The notes under the pieces were generated by a model. The model did not search any database and was not told the origin of the DNA. It saw nothing but the letters and a program-made list of their open reading frames with translations. Source: Erwinia sp. E_sp_B01_1 (GTDB lineage: Bacteria; Pseudomonadota; Gammaproteobacteria; Enterobacterales; Enterobacteriaceae). Taken from it: a DNA stretch of 64,000 bases. The stretch lies in assembly GCF_036865545.1 (NCBI RefSeq), contig NZ_CP142208.1, forward strand, positions 1,798,001 through 1,862,000, read 5' to 3'. Shown piece after piece: positions 52,171 to 59,563 of the stretch (its first letter is position 1; each line of letters begins with the position of its first letter). The position numbers and the translations under genes are program-made.

Positions 52171-52854
52171 ATGTGTGGAAGGTTTACTCAGTACCGAACT
52201 CGCGAAGAGTACCTTAAAGAGTTTGCCGATGAGGTTGAGCGGGAAATCGCTTACGATCCTGAGCCGGTAGGGCGGTATAACATCGCTCCAGGCACCCGCG
52301 TTTTACTTTTGAATCAGCGCAATGATGCGCTGCATCTTGATCCTGTCCATTGGGGATATGACCCGGACTGGTGGGACAAGCAGCCTCTGATCAATGCCCG
52401 TGTAGAAACTGCTGCCACCGGCCGGATGTTTAAACCCTTGTGGAATCACGGCAGGGCTATTGTCATGGCGGATGGCTGGTATGAGTGGAAGCGCGACGGC
52501 AGCAAAAAGCAGCCTTACTTTATTTATCATCAATCCGGGAAGCCGATCTTTCTGGCGGCCATTGGTAAAGCGCCCTTTGATAAGCAAAATGAGGATGAGG
52601 GTTTTGTCATCGTCACGGCGGCCAGCGATAAAGGGCTGGTGGATATCCACGATCGCCGCCCGCTGGTGCTCAGCCCCTCCGCCGTTATGGCATGGCTCAA
52701 CCCTGAAACCAGTCCGAAACAGGCGCAGGACATTGCCAGCGAGCACGCCCTGCCTGCGGAAGAATTTACCTGGCATCCGGTTTCTAAAATTGTGGGAAAC
52801 GTGAAAAATCAGGGCAGTGAGCTGATTGATGAGATCGAGGATCCTGTCATTTAA
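52171..52854 (+). CDS. yedK: SOS response-associated peptidase-type abasic-site protein YedK
   Basis: The 227-residue SRAP-domain protein is of the YedK/HMCES family, which crosslinks to abasic sites in single-stranded DNA through Cys2 and shields them. Cys2 (MCGRFTQY), the Asn of PLINARVET, the Glu of DGWYEWKR and the His of VDIHDRRP are all present. It follows a 47-aa frame by 12 bases. In E. coli yedK is elsewhere on the chromosome, so this locus is accessory. Confidence 0.93.
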   Translation: MCGRFTQYRTREEYLKEFADEVEREIAYDPEPVGRYNIAPGTRVLLLNQRNDALHLDPVHWGYDPDWWDKQPLINARVETAATGRMFKPLWNHGRAIVMADGWYEWKRDGSKKQPYFIYHQSGKPIFLAAIGKAPFDKQNEDEGFVIVTAASDKGLVDIHDRRPLVLSPSAVMAWLNPETSPKQAQDIASEHALPAEEFTWHPVSKIVGNVKNQGSELIDEIEDPVI

Positions 52855-52943
52855 CAGAGGTCAGACGCTCTGTAAGGTTCCTGCACCACAGAAAACAGCA
52901 CAGTTTATTGCCTTTTTTACAACCGGAACTCTGAGGATAATTT

Positions 52944-53105
52944 ATGCATAAGCATGATACGAATGAAGAGCGTAAGAAAGAAGGCGACGTCCATAAAGGG
53001 CTACCGGAAGCAGCGCCAAACGCTGTAAATCCTTACGAGGAGGATGATTTTCCCTCTTCGGCAGAACAGGCTAAGCAGTCTGAAAAACCGACTGACAGAG
53101 AGTGA
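52944..53105 (+). CDS. Small hydrophilic protein, 53 aa
   Basis: The ATG is preceded by CTGAGGATAATTT. The product (MHKHDTNEERKKEGDVHKG ... KPTDRE) is polar, Lys/Glu/Asp-rich and probably disordered, similar in style to the 47-aa protein before yedK. The two flank yedK on the same strand. No family is recognised. A 89-base gap after yedK leaves the operon link open. Confidence 0.55.
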   Translation: MHKHDTNEERKKEGDVHKGLPEAAPNAVNPYEEDDFPSSAEQAKQSEKPTDRE

Positions 53106-53157
53106 TCCCTTCAATCAGCCGGAACCTGAGCTGAACCCGCCACCCAACGGCGGGTAT

Positions 53158-53388
53158 TTACTTATGGTTCTGCCGGTAGAGCGTCCACTCTTCAATTTTT
53201 TCACCTGAGGGCAGGGTACAGTAGCCGACAGTGCCTTTCTGTTCCTGCACAAACTGCAGGCTTCCCTGCTGTTGCAGACAGTAGACAGAAGCAGGATTTG
53301 CCATACCTGCAGTCTGAGGTCGCTGAGCTGGCTGATGTGAGCAGGCCGTTAAAGTAGCTGCAGCAATAATTAATGAAACAGTTTTCAT
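53158..53388 (-). CDS. DUF333 (hemolysin-like) lipoprotein
   Basis: The 76-residue product has a lipoprotein signal ending TLTAC and one DUF333 module: ASVYCLQQQGSLQF and GYCTLPSGEKIEEWTLYR, with two Cys that could form a disulfide. E. coli YoaF is of this type. The function is unknown. GGGAGAAAAGC precedes the ATG on the minus strand. Confidence 0.85.
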   Translation of the reverse strand: MKTVSLIIAAATLTACSHQPAQRPQTAGMANPASVYCLQQQGSLQFVQEQKGTVGYCTLPSGEKIEEWTLYRQNHK

Positions 53389-53793
53389 GCTTTTCTCCCG
53401 GATAGTTAAAATCTTTCGAGCTGCAGGGATAAAATACCCGCTTTAAAGCCCCGACAGGCTGAAGCGCTATCTGTGCTGAATGTTCCCTGAGCGGGACCGC
53501 GCAACAGATTACCTTTACGGGCTTGAATGACCAACAACCTTTTTGTTTGTGTGGGTATCCGCTGTCTGCCAGTTTAACAGGCTACCGCGAGGCGAGCTTG
53601 CACCTGAGTTAAGGGGTATTGCTGAATCAGCACCAAAAATAAATCGATAATTTCCTCACGCGTACGCATTAACCCCTCTAAAGTTATAGTGTCAGCAGTA
53701 CCCAATCAGACAGCTTATACGTTGAACCCTGGCTCCGGCCGGGGTTTTTTATTGCCTGAATCTTTAAGAAGACGCTGGAGCGAAGGGGGCATT
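53389..53793. other. Gene-poor gap and leader before the holin pair
   Basis: I see no convincing gene in these 405 bases. The left part holds the promoter of the minus-strand lipoprotein. The right part has a hairpin terminator (53725-53750) about 45 bases before the first holin-like gene. An open frame to 53689 merely extends that gene through the hairpin. Confidence 0.5.
53725..53750 (+). terminator. Hairpin terminator in the leader of the holin pair
   Basis: AACCCTGGC-TCCG-GCCGGGGTT forms a 9-bp stem with one wobble, followed by six T. It precedes the holin-like genes, so transcription from the left would stop here unless antiterminated, the arrangement of phage late operons. Confidence 0.75.
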
Positions 53794-54174
53794 ATGATTG
53801 AACATTTAGTAGCCGTTGGCGCAGGCGCGGCATCTTCAGCAGATTCATTGCTGTCCGGCCATATGGCCGGTATTAATTATGGGGTGCTATTTGGTGCCTT
53901 TGCGGGGGCGGTGTTTTATGTAGCCAGTGCTGTTGATCTCAGGCTGATCGTACGCGCCGCTTATTTTATCGTGTCGTGGATAGTGGGTATTTTTGGCTCA
54001 GGGCTGGCGGGTGCAAAACTGGAACAGCTTTCAGGCTACACCGACAGGCCCCTGGATGGGCTGGGGGCAATCCTGCTCTCTGCTCTGGCAATCAAAACCC
54101 TGACGTTTTTTAGTCAGCAAGATCCAGTTGACTGGCTGGCACGCCTGAAAGGAGGCTTCCATGGTCGTAAATGA
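53794..54174 (+). CDS. Putative phage holin
   Basis: The 126-residue protein has three or four hydrophobic segments: GINYGVLFGAFAGAVFYVAS (about 29-48), AAYFIVSWIVGIFGSGLAGA (about 56-75) and LGAILLSALAIKTLTFF near 90-107, with a basic C-terminus. It resembles putative phage holins, the membrane proteins that time lysis. I start at 53794, where GAAGGGGG gives the ribosome binding site. It overlaps the next gene by 14 bases. Confidence 0.7.
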   Translation: MIEHLVAVGAGAASSADSLLSGHMAGINYGVLFGAFAGAVFYVASAVDLRLIVRAAYFIVSWIVGIFGSGLAGAKLEQLSGYTDRPLDGLGAILLSALAIKTLTFFSQQDPVDWLARLKGGFHGRK

Positions 54175-54448
54175 TCCGCTGGTAATTACCAATGTCATTC
54201 TGGCAACCGCCATTGCGCTGCGGTTAATGATTTTTCGTAAACATGGAACTCATCACCAGTGCTGGGCTTCCTGGCTGGCTTATGTGCTGGTGCTGGCCTA
54301 TGCCTCCATTCCTTTCCGTTATTTCTTTGATCATTATGATCAAACCTCGTGGGCGACTGTTTCGATCAACCTGATCTTCTGTGCGGCAGTGTTTCGCGCC
54401 AGAGGAAATATAGCGCTGTTTTTAGCCGTACTTAAGCCGCAAAAATAG
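54161..54448 (+). CDS. Putative 3-TM phage holin
   Basis: The 95-residue protein has three transmembrane stretches (LVITNVILATAIALRLMIF; SWLAYVLVLAYASIPFRYFF; TVSINLIFCAAVF) and a short basic tail, the pattern of three-helix phage holins. It overlaps the upstream holin-like gene by 14 bases, so the two are co-translated. GGAGGCTTCC gives the ribosome binding site. Confidence 0.7.
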   Translation: MVVNDPLVITNVILATAIALRLMIFRKHGTHHQCWASWLAYVLVLAYASIPFRYFFDHYDQTSWATVSINLIFCAAVFRARGNIALFLAVLKPQK

Positions 54449-54454
54449 CCCGGT

Positions 54455-54589
54455 TCACTCCCGGCTCTGTGGAGGCAGAGCCAAAGCTTTTTGTACGCGA
54501 TGTGGGCAGCCCGTAGCTTGTGAAAGTTGGCGGTACTGTTTTTTGCAGGCTTCGCGATAACGTAAGGCCCGACGCTGGCGTGAATTCAT
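54455..54589 (-). CDS. Small basic protein, 44 aa
   Basis: AGAGAGGAAAATCCG precedes the ATG. The product begins MNSRQRRALRYREACKKQYR and has about 10 Arg in 44 residues, typical of small nucleic-acid-binding phage or plasmid proteins. A repressor-type dyad (54642-54656) lies about 50 bases upstream, where its promoter should be, so it may be under the adjacent S24 repressor. I do not recognise the family. Confidence 0.5.
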   Translation of the reverse strand: MNSRQRRALRYREACKKQYRQLSQATGCPHRVQKALALPPQSRE

Positions 54590-54641
54590 CGGATTTTCCT
54601 CTCTGACAGGGGCTTAAGTTAATCCTGGAAGATAATTTAAT

Positions 54642-54656
54642 ATGCGTCAAACGCAT
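54642..54656. promoter_or_regulatory. Repressor operator dyad 1
   Basis: ATGCGTCAAACGCAT is a perfect 6-3-6 dyad. The same form recurs twice beside the S24 repressor start. Here it sits upstream of the 44-aa minus-strand frame. Confidence 0.7.
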
Positions 54657-54675
54657 AATTTAAGTGCTGATAATA

Positions 54676-54700
54676 GGTAACCCGTTTCGAACGGGTTACC
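54676..54700. terminator. Hairpin at the repressor 3' end
   Basis: GGTAACCCGTT-TCG-AACGGGTTACC is a perfect 11-bp stem nine bases beyond the repressor stop. There is no long T run, so termination may be partial; mRNA stabilisation is an alternative. Confidence 0.55.
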
Positions 54701-54708
54701 TTAGGAGA

Positions 54709-55398
54709 TTAACCATGACGCCGGAATTGTTGAGACTGGCTGAGCATGACGCGCCCGGCCACATGCAGCATGGCCATTTCATCGGCAGAGATTGTCCACT
54801 CTTTATAGCGGGGATTATCTGAGATGACATAGAGTTCAGACTTCACTTTCTGAAGCCGCTTCACAAACATATCGCCGTTGAAATCAAAAACGTAGATCCC
54901 ATCCCCATCAAAAAAGGAGACGCTGACATCGACAAAAATCAGATCGCCGGGTTCGATGGTGCCCTCCATGCTGTCGCCGCGCACATTTATCAATTTAACG
55001 ATGGCCTCAGGTTTGTTGCCAAAAATAACGCTGGCCTCTTTACGAACATATTCAATAGATCGGATAACCTGAACCACTTCCCTGGCCGGTGAACCTTCGC
55101 CTGCGCTGGCTGAAACATCAAGGACATCAACACGATACACATCATCTCTCCCTATATCAGTTAATGAAGAGACACTGTATGAATCAACAGTACTCTTCAG
55201 CTCTACTGATGAGAATAGCGCAGAAATCGGCACTGTGAGTGCATCCGCGATTTTTTGTAGTAATGCATCACTGTAGCCCTGCCTCCCGCGTTCAAGGCGC
55301 GACAGATTTCCCACGTCACTGTTTACCTGCGCTGCCAGCTGATTCAGGGTCATCTTCTTCGCTTTCCGAAGCTGTCGAATTCTCTCTCCCGGTTTCAT
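54709..55398 (-). CDS. CI-type phage repressor (XRE-HTH plus S24 peptidase)
   Basis: The 229-residue protein has an N-terminal helix-turn-helix (about 5-60) and a LexA/CI-like C-terminal protease. The self-cleavage dipeptide Ala99-Gly100 lies in SASAGEGSP; the catalytic Ser143 is in RGDSMEGT and Lys180 in GDMFVKRLQ, 37 residues apart as in LexA. It should be cleaved when RecA is activated by DNA damage. The ATG at 55398 is chosen for the usual repressor N-terminus. Dyad operators flank both ends of the gene. Confidence 0.9.
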   Translation of the reverse strand: MKPGERIRQLRKAKKMTLNQLAAQVNSDVGNLSRLERGRQGYSDALLQKIADALTVPISALFSSVELKSTVDSYSVSSLTDIGRDDVYRVDVLDVSASAGEGSPAREVVQVIRSIEYVRKEASVIFGNKPEAIVKLINVRGDSMEGTIEPGDLIFVDVSVSFFDGDGIYVFDFNGDMFVKRLQKVKSELYVISDNPRYKEWTISADEMAMLHVAGRVMLSQSQQFRRHG

Positions 55399-55416
55399 AA
55401 GGTCACTCTCTTTTTT

Positions 55417-55431
55417 TTGCGTATTACGCAA
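55417..55431. promoter_or_regulatory. Repressor operator dyad 2
   Basis: TTGCGTATTACGCAA, a perfect 6-3-6 dyad, ends 19 bases upstream of the repressor ATG in the divergent region. It would serve autoregulation. Confidence 0.75.
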
Positions 55432-55463
55432 ATTTACTTGCGCATTTTTTCTGGCTTACTAAT

Positions 55464-55478
55464 ATGCGTATAACGCAT
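55464..55478. promoter_or_regulatory. Repressor operator dyad 3
   Basis: ATGCGTATAACGCAT is a perfect 6-3-6 dyad centred 47 bp from dyad 2. A weaker half match (TTGCGT-CAA-AC) occurs at 55650, just before the lysozyme ribosome binding site. Confidence 0.75.
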
Positions 55479-55550
55479 TAAATAATGTCACTCTGAACCA
55501 CCCGGTGTCATTAAGCTCTTTATACAATCTGGCTGCACCGATACAGGTGC

Positions 55551-55618
55551 CTGTAAAATTCAATTTTACAGCATTGACCGGTTTTTCCTGACGACTGAAA
55601 AACCGGTACGCATTTTTT
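55551..55618 (+). promoter_or_regulatory. Two-hairpin leader before the lysozyme gene
   Basis: CTGTAAAATT/AATTTTACAG (55551-55571) and ACCGGTTTTTC/GAAAAACCGGT (55577-55607) are perfect stems; six T follow at 55613-55618. The second stem could act as a terminator or attenuator between the operator-controlled promoter region (TATACAAT at 55521) and the lysis genes. Confidence 0.55.
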
Positions 55619-55673
55619 GCCTGCCTGTCATGATCCGTTTTCCTTTTTTTTGCGTCAAACAGGAGTATTCATC

Positions 55674-56141
55674 ATGAGCCAGATAGTTGCCATCCTGAAG
55701 TATGAAGAAGGGTATCGCGATGAGCCATTTATTGACACCCAGGGCTATCCCACCGTGGGATGCGGTATCAAAATTGGCCCCAAAGGGGCAACGCTGAGTA
55801 GTTATATCTTTAAAGTGCCACGCCAGGTCGGCGAACTGTGGATGCAGATGCTGGTGGAGGGCAAAATCTTTGACCTCAGAAAGCGTCCCCTGATTGCAGA
55901 GGCGTTACGACAGTGTAATGAGGCCAGAGCCGATATCCTTATCAGTATGGCCTATCAGATGGGCGTCGACGGGCTGGCCGGATTTAAAGAGACCCTGCGG
56001 GCAATAGCACGCGGTGATTTTTCGTCTGCTGCCGATGGCATGTTAAACAGCCTGTGGGCCAGACAAACGCCGGGCAGGGCTAAGCGCCATGCCTGTGTAA
56101 TGCGCTCGGGCACCCTGGACAGTTATCGGGGGCTGCTATGA
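55674..56141 (+). CDS. T4-type phage lysozyme (GH24 endolysin)
   Basis: The 155-residue muramidase cleaves peptidoglycan. The catalytic Glu12-8-Asp21-5-Thr27 spacing of T4 lysozyme is exact: KYEEGYRDEPFIDTQGYPTVG. There is no signal peptide or anchor, so it would need a holin to reach the wall. AGGAG lies eight bases before the ATG at 55674. Its stop overlaps the next ATG (ATGA). Confidence 0.85.
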   Translation: MSQIVAILKYEEGYRDEPFIDTQGYPTVGCGIKIGPKGATLSSYIFKVPRQVGELWMQMLVEGKIFDLRKRPLIAEALRQCNEARADILISMAYQMGVDGLAGFKETLRAIARGDFSSAADGMLNSLWARQTPGRAKRHACVMRSGTLDSYRGLL

Positions 56142-56488
56142 GATTCAGCCTCTATCTTAGTGCAGTCATTATTGCTCTGTTGCTGCTGATGCTGGTCAGA
56201 AAGTACAGCTCAATGGAGTTTGTGCATCACGCAAAACTGCTGTTTAAAACCTGGTCGGTGTGGCTGGCATCCCTGGGATCGGTACTGGGTGCCTGGGTGC
56301 AGTCGTTCCCCGATTCCGCCATGCGGGCCTGGCAGTTGCTGCCAGCGGATGTCAAAAGCGTTATTCCGCCAAATTACCTGGGGCTCATTGGGGCTTTTAT
56401 GGTGGCGATGGCGGTAATGGCGCAATTTGTCCGACAGCGTCCACTGGTTGATGAACGCCGCAAGCTTGATTGCGAAGAGCAATCCTGA
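56138..56488 (+). CDS. Phage-type membrane protein, probable holin or lysis accessory
   Basis: The 116-residue product has an N-terminal transmembrane helix (about 3-21), a second hydrophobic segment (SVWLASLGSVLGAW) and a third near the C-terminus (LGLIGAFMVAMAVMAQFV). The part LPADVKSVIPPNYLGLIG resembles phage membrane proteins annotated as holins or DUF7940. A four-base overlap ties it to the lysozyme. A spanin role is less likely because the lipobox is missing. Confidence 0.6.
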   Translation: MRFSLYLSAVIIALLLLMLVRKYSSMEFVHHAKLLFKTWSVWLASLGSVLGAWVQSFPDSAMRAWQLLPADVKSVIPPNYLGLIGAFMVAMAVMAQFVRQRPLVDERRKLDCEEQS

Positions 56489-56599
56489 CCGGTGCCCGGT
56501 TACCAATACCGCATTTATCCGTTCCTGTTTTCACCCCTCAGTAATCCCTCGCCCTCCCGGGCATTTCACTGCACTACATCCCTGTATCTGGAGGTCTTT

Positions 56600-58351
56600 A
56601 TGATCGAAGTAAACTGCTTTGCGGATTTAAGAACCACTGCTCCCACCAAATCCGGTGATATCGCTGCGCTTAAACGTTACTACGACAAGGATTCCAGTTT
56701 TCATGGTGGCGGCGATTTTGTCGGCTTCCTGGGAACGACCACGCTGAAGGACGATGGCGGCTCGCTGGCTAAAGGCACCGGCTTCTACTGGAAACGCATC
56801 ATCAACGACACGGAACAGGTCAATCTCTATCACTTCGGGGCAAAAGGAGATGGCGTGACGGATGACAGTGATGCTTTTAAAAGGATGTTTAGCTGGTCTC
56901 AGAGCTATGATGCGAACGCAATAGATATCGGAGTGCGTTTCCCTGCCGGTAAGTTTTTGCTTTCACCGATCGATCTCACCGCGAGTGAGATCCCCTGTTT
57001 TGCTCTCTATGGCGATGATGCGCCTTATGGCGTCAGGCCTCGCACGGTGATTATTTCGGATAAGTCGGTGAATACCGTCTTCAAAGTGAATGCCCGCCGG
57101 ACAATTATTCGTGGCATTACCTGGAATGGTCAGGCCAAAGCGGACACCACGACCAATACCGGCGCCATCACCGCAGATATGCTAAGCAACGTTCAGCCGT
57201 TCTTTGAAAACACCACCGTTGAAGGTGAGTTTGTGCATATTAGCTGCTTCCGGGTGCTCTATAACGGCGGAACGGCGGTGAAACTACTGGATACGCTGGA
57301 CACCCGTTTTGATCAGATTTACTCCCAGTACACCTACGCCAGAGTCTTTGATGTTGGCTGGTCGAATTCGCCTAATGGCGTCTGGGATCACGCCACCGCC
57401 ATTGAACTGTCGAATGCGAATTTCCAGTTCGGCTACGGGGATGCCACCCTGATGATGCCCAGAATGACGCAGGGGCTGATTCGTAACGTCTGGATTGAGC
57501 ACACCCGCTATCCTGGCGATCTGAGCAATGGTCAGTGGCTGATTGATGCGCTGAGCGTGGAGGACTGCGGTAATCCCCTGCTGCTCAATAACAGCCGCGT
57601 GCAGATGCGGCAGCTTAATTTGCAGGCTGGGTCGAAGGTCGATCTGGAGAATGCCGCAGGACGCTGGCTGTCAGGGTATGAGACGGGCTGGCGTCGTGAT
57701 GAAAATTTCGGTACCACCATGACCGGTTCGATGAAGGCTGGATGGTATTCAGGCTACAAGATGACTAATACCTCGGATACTGACAAATGGTTCCGCATTG
57801 GTAAGTTCGTGTTCCCGAAAGTGAATCAGCAATGGACGTTAGAGATTGTCAGTAAACTCTCGACGGCTAATCCTTCAGGGACGGCCGCCAGTCCGGTCCA
57901 GTCTGTGTCATCCGGGGTGACTTATCTGAATCTTCAGCGTTGTGCCACTGCCGTCTGGGCAGATATGTTCCACCGTGGCCTTACCGCTATCCTGGACGTT
58001 AAATATCAGCGAAATTATCAGAATGGTGCTGATGTGTGGGTCAAACTCAAGGCGGGCAGCGGGGATACTATGTTTAACCTGCGATCCACAGGACCAACCC
58101 GGTTCGAATCGGGAGAGTGTTCCTTATTTACACCGGATCTGACTGAGGTGACAGATGAAACCACGCTTGGCACCGTCACGCCTAATGCTCGCTTAAGTTT
58201 ACACAATGGCCTGGCGGGAATAGGGGCGAATGAAAAAGGGGTCGTCACGCTGGCAACTTCTGAAGCTGTAGCGCCTGTCAGCACTGCGGCAACAGGGTAT
58301 ATCACGCTCAACGTTAACGGGACGGATCGTAAATTTCCCTACTTCAGCTAA
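56600..58351 (+). CDS. Tailspike / AmsF-like beta-helix polysaccharide depolymerase
   Basis: The 583-residue protein starts with an adaptor-like module (about 1-75: ADLRTTAPTKSGDIA, GTGFYWKRI) shared by AmsF/WcaM-like proteins and some phage tailspikes. Next comes the pectate-lyase-3 entry motif FGAKGDGVTDD (about 79-89) and a long right-handed beta-helix. The C-terminus may bind or trimerise. Such proteins cut capsular or exopolysaccharide. No signal peptide is seen, which fits release by lysis. GGAGG lies five bases before the ATG at 56600. The substrate is unknown. Confidence 0.75.
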   Translation: MIEVNCFADLRTTAPTKSGDIAALKRYYDKDSSFHGGGDFVGFLGTTTLKDDGGSLAKGTGFYWKRIINDTEQVNLYHFGAKGDGVTDDSDAFKRMFSWSQSYDANAIDIGVRFPAGKFLLSPIDLTASEIPCFALYGDDAPYGVRPRTVIISDKSVNTVFKVNARRTIIRGITWNGQAKADTTTNTGAITADMLSNVQPFFENTTVEGEFVHISCFRVLYNGGTAVKLLDTLDTRFDQIYSQYTYARVFDVGWSNSPNGVWDHATAIELSNANFQFGYGDATLMMPRMTQGLIRNVWIEHTRYPGDLSNGQWLIDALSVEDCGNPLLLNNSRVQMRQLNLQAGSKVDLENAAGRWLSGYETGWRRDENFGTTMTGSMKAGWYSGYKMTNTSDTDKWFRIGKFVFPKVNQQWTLEIVSKLSTANPSGTAASPVQSVSSGVTYLNLQRCATAVWADMFHRGLTAILDVKYQRNYQNGADVWVKLKAGSGDTMFNLRSTGPTRFESGECSLFTPDLTEVTDETTLGTVTPNARLSLHNGLAGIGANEKGVVTLATSEAVAPVSTAATGYITLNVNGTDRKFPYFS

Positions 58352-58370
58352 AAAGTAGCTAGCTAACCTA

Positions 58371-58398
58371 AACCGCCTTCTCAGGGCGGTTTTTTTTT
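58371..58398 (+). terminator. Terminator after the tailspike gene
   Basis: AACCGCC and GGCGGTT pair around a seven-base loop, followed by about nine T. Confidence 0.85.
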
Positions 58399-58649
58399 AT
58401 TTACATAATTTATGCTTTTTTTTACCTTAAACCTCTGGCAGTCAGGTTTAAACAATGGAATAGTGCAGTTTCATTACCAGGACTAATCTGTATTTTGCCC
58501 GGCAATTTTCCGGATTGGCCTGAAAAAGCGTCTTTTTGCGCAGAAAACCCTAAAAAACGGGCAAATTCACATTCCGCTGCAAAAACAGGGTTGAGATGGC
58601 GGAGCGATGGTCCGTAAAATAGGGCCAAATCTCAAATCAGGAGAATTCT

Positions 58650-58847
58650 GTGTCAGAAGCGGCAAGTGTTGATCAAAATCCCAACCGGCTTGAAGAAGCA
58701 AAAAATATCGCTTTAGGCTGGCGAATTGTAGGGCAAATGGAACCCGAGACGCTGGAAGATGCGATCCAGATGCTGCGGGATAGCTCTGCCCATGCGGCTA
58801 AAGTCTATGAATTGTTGTATGCGGAAATTGCTCAACGGGCGAAATAG
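58650..58847 (+). CDS. Small hypothetical protein, 65 aa
   Basis: A GTG start with TCAGGAGAATTCT upstream encodes MSEAASVDQNPNRLEEAKNI, then ALGWRIVGQMEPETLEDAI and a helical end with EIAQRAK. It is acidic, helical and soluble, and I do not recognise it. It lies in the right part of the phage-derived stretch between the tailspike and the dinI-like gene. The 298-base gap before it shows no gene. Confidence 0.5.
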   Translation: MSEAASVDQNPNRLEEAKNIALGWRIVGQMEPETLEDAIQMLRDSSAHAAKVYELLYAEIAQRAK

Positions 58848-59113
58848 TCTGTTGAGTGGCATGACCAGCAGGCCAGGCGAGAAAGCCCTGTCTGAAAGAG
58901 ACCAGCGGAAGGTCAGGAGTGCGAATTCAGGGTTGAATTACCCGCATCGTGCAGAAATAAGAGCAAAAAAATGCCCGCAGAGCGAATCATAACGGGCCAA
59001 CACCAGGGAAACTTATTGCATTAAGTCTGGCACGTTGTGAGCGGAATGCAACGCCAGAACCGGAGCCCTGGCCGATCAGGTTCAAATATTTCATTGATTA
59101 ACCCTGCTTTAGT

Positions 59114-59359
59114 TCAAAATTCTTCAGATACCAGCCACTGATCCGCTTCATCGAACATCTCTTCAATAATTCTCAGCATGACCGATTTATCACTTTTACT
59201 GGCATCGGTTTTCACGCCGTTGGCCTGCATCGGTTTTACTTTCACTTCCGCTTGAGGAAACACGCGCTGAATTCGCTTCTCCAGTTCGTTCAGGATCAGC
59301 TCCTGGGCATTGGGTAATCCTGCGACGTTACGCTTATCGTAAATCAGTTCAACAAACAT
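59114..59359 (-). CDS. DinI-like SOS protein
   Basis: The 81-residue protein has the DinI length and pattern: FVELIYDKRN, NELEKRIQRVFPQAEVKV, then VMLRIIEEMFDEADQWLVSEEF with the acidic C-terminal helix that binds RecA filaments. The ATG at 59359 is preferred over one 51 bases upstream because a LexA box overlaps the longer frame. DinI-like genes commonly sit at the tail-fibre end of prophages. Confidence 0.88.
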   Translation of the reverse strand: MFVELIYDKRNVAGLPNAQELILNELEKRIQRVFPQAEVKVKPMQANGVKTDASKSDKSVMLRIIEEMFDEADQWLVSEEF

Positions 59360-59381
59360 GGTTTTATCCTGGTTATAAATG

Positions 59382-59397
59382 CTGTATAAAAATACAG
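59382..59397 (-). promoter_or_regulatory. LexA (SOS) box of the dinI-like gene
   Basis: CTGT-ATAAAAAT-ACAG is a full match to CTGT-N8-ACAG with an AT-rich centre, 23 bases upstream of the dinI-like ATG. Confidence 0.9.
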
Positions 59398-59563
59398 GTA
59401 TTGTCGGCAATCTTCAATGGAAATTTCGCTTTCGGGCGTAAACTGAAAACAGAGGTTTAACGGCCAGTGTGTGAAGCCTGTCAGGTTATCACGCAATAAT
59501 CGTCAAAACAGACCTGAAGCCTGGGCTACACTGCCATTGTTGAACCCAATCAAGGAGCTTAAG

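Noticed and set aside
54715-54825. 36-codon plus-strand frame with TTAGGAG upstream, inside the repressor 3' end
   Set aside because: It is antisense to the conserved repressor C-terminus and the site can be explained by the hairpin flank; no independent support.
58858-58992. 44-codon plus-strand frame after the 65-aa gene
   Set aside because: No ribosome binding site and Arg/Ser shadow-like composition.
51731-59400. Search for attachment sites or an integrase flanking the phage-derived stretch
   Set aside because: No integrase-like frame and no direct repeat of the icd 3' end could be seen by eye; e14-style insertion at icd cannot be claimed.
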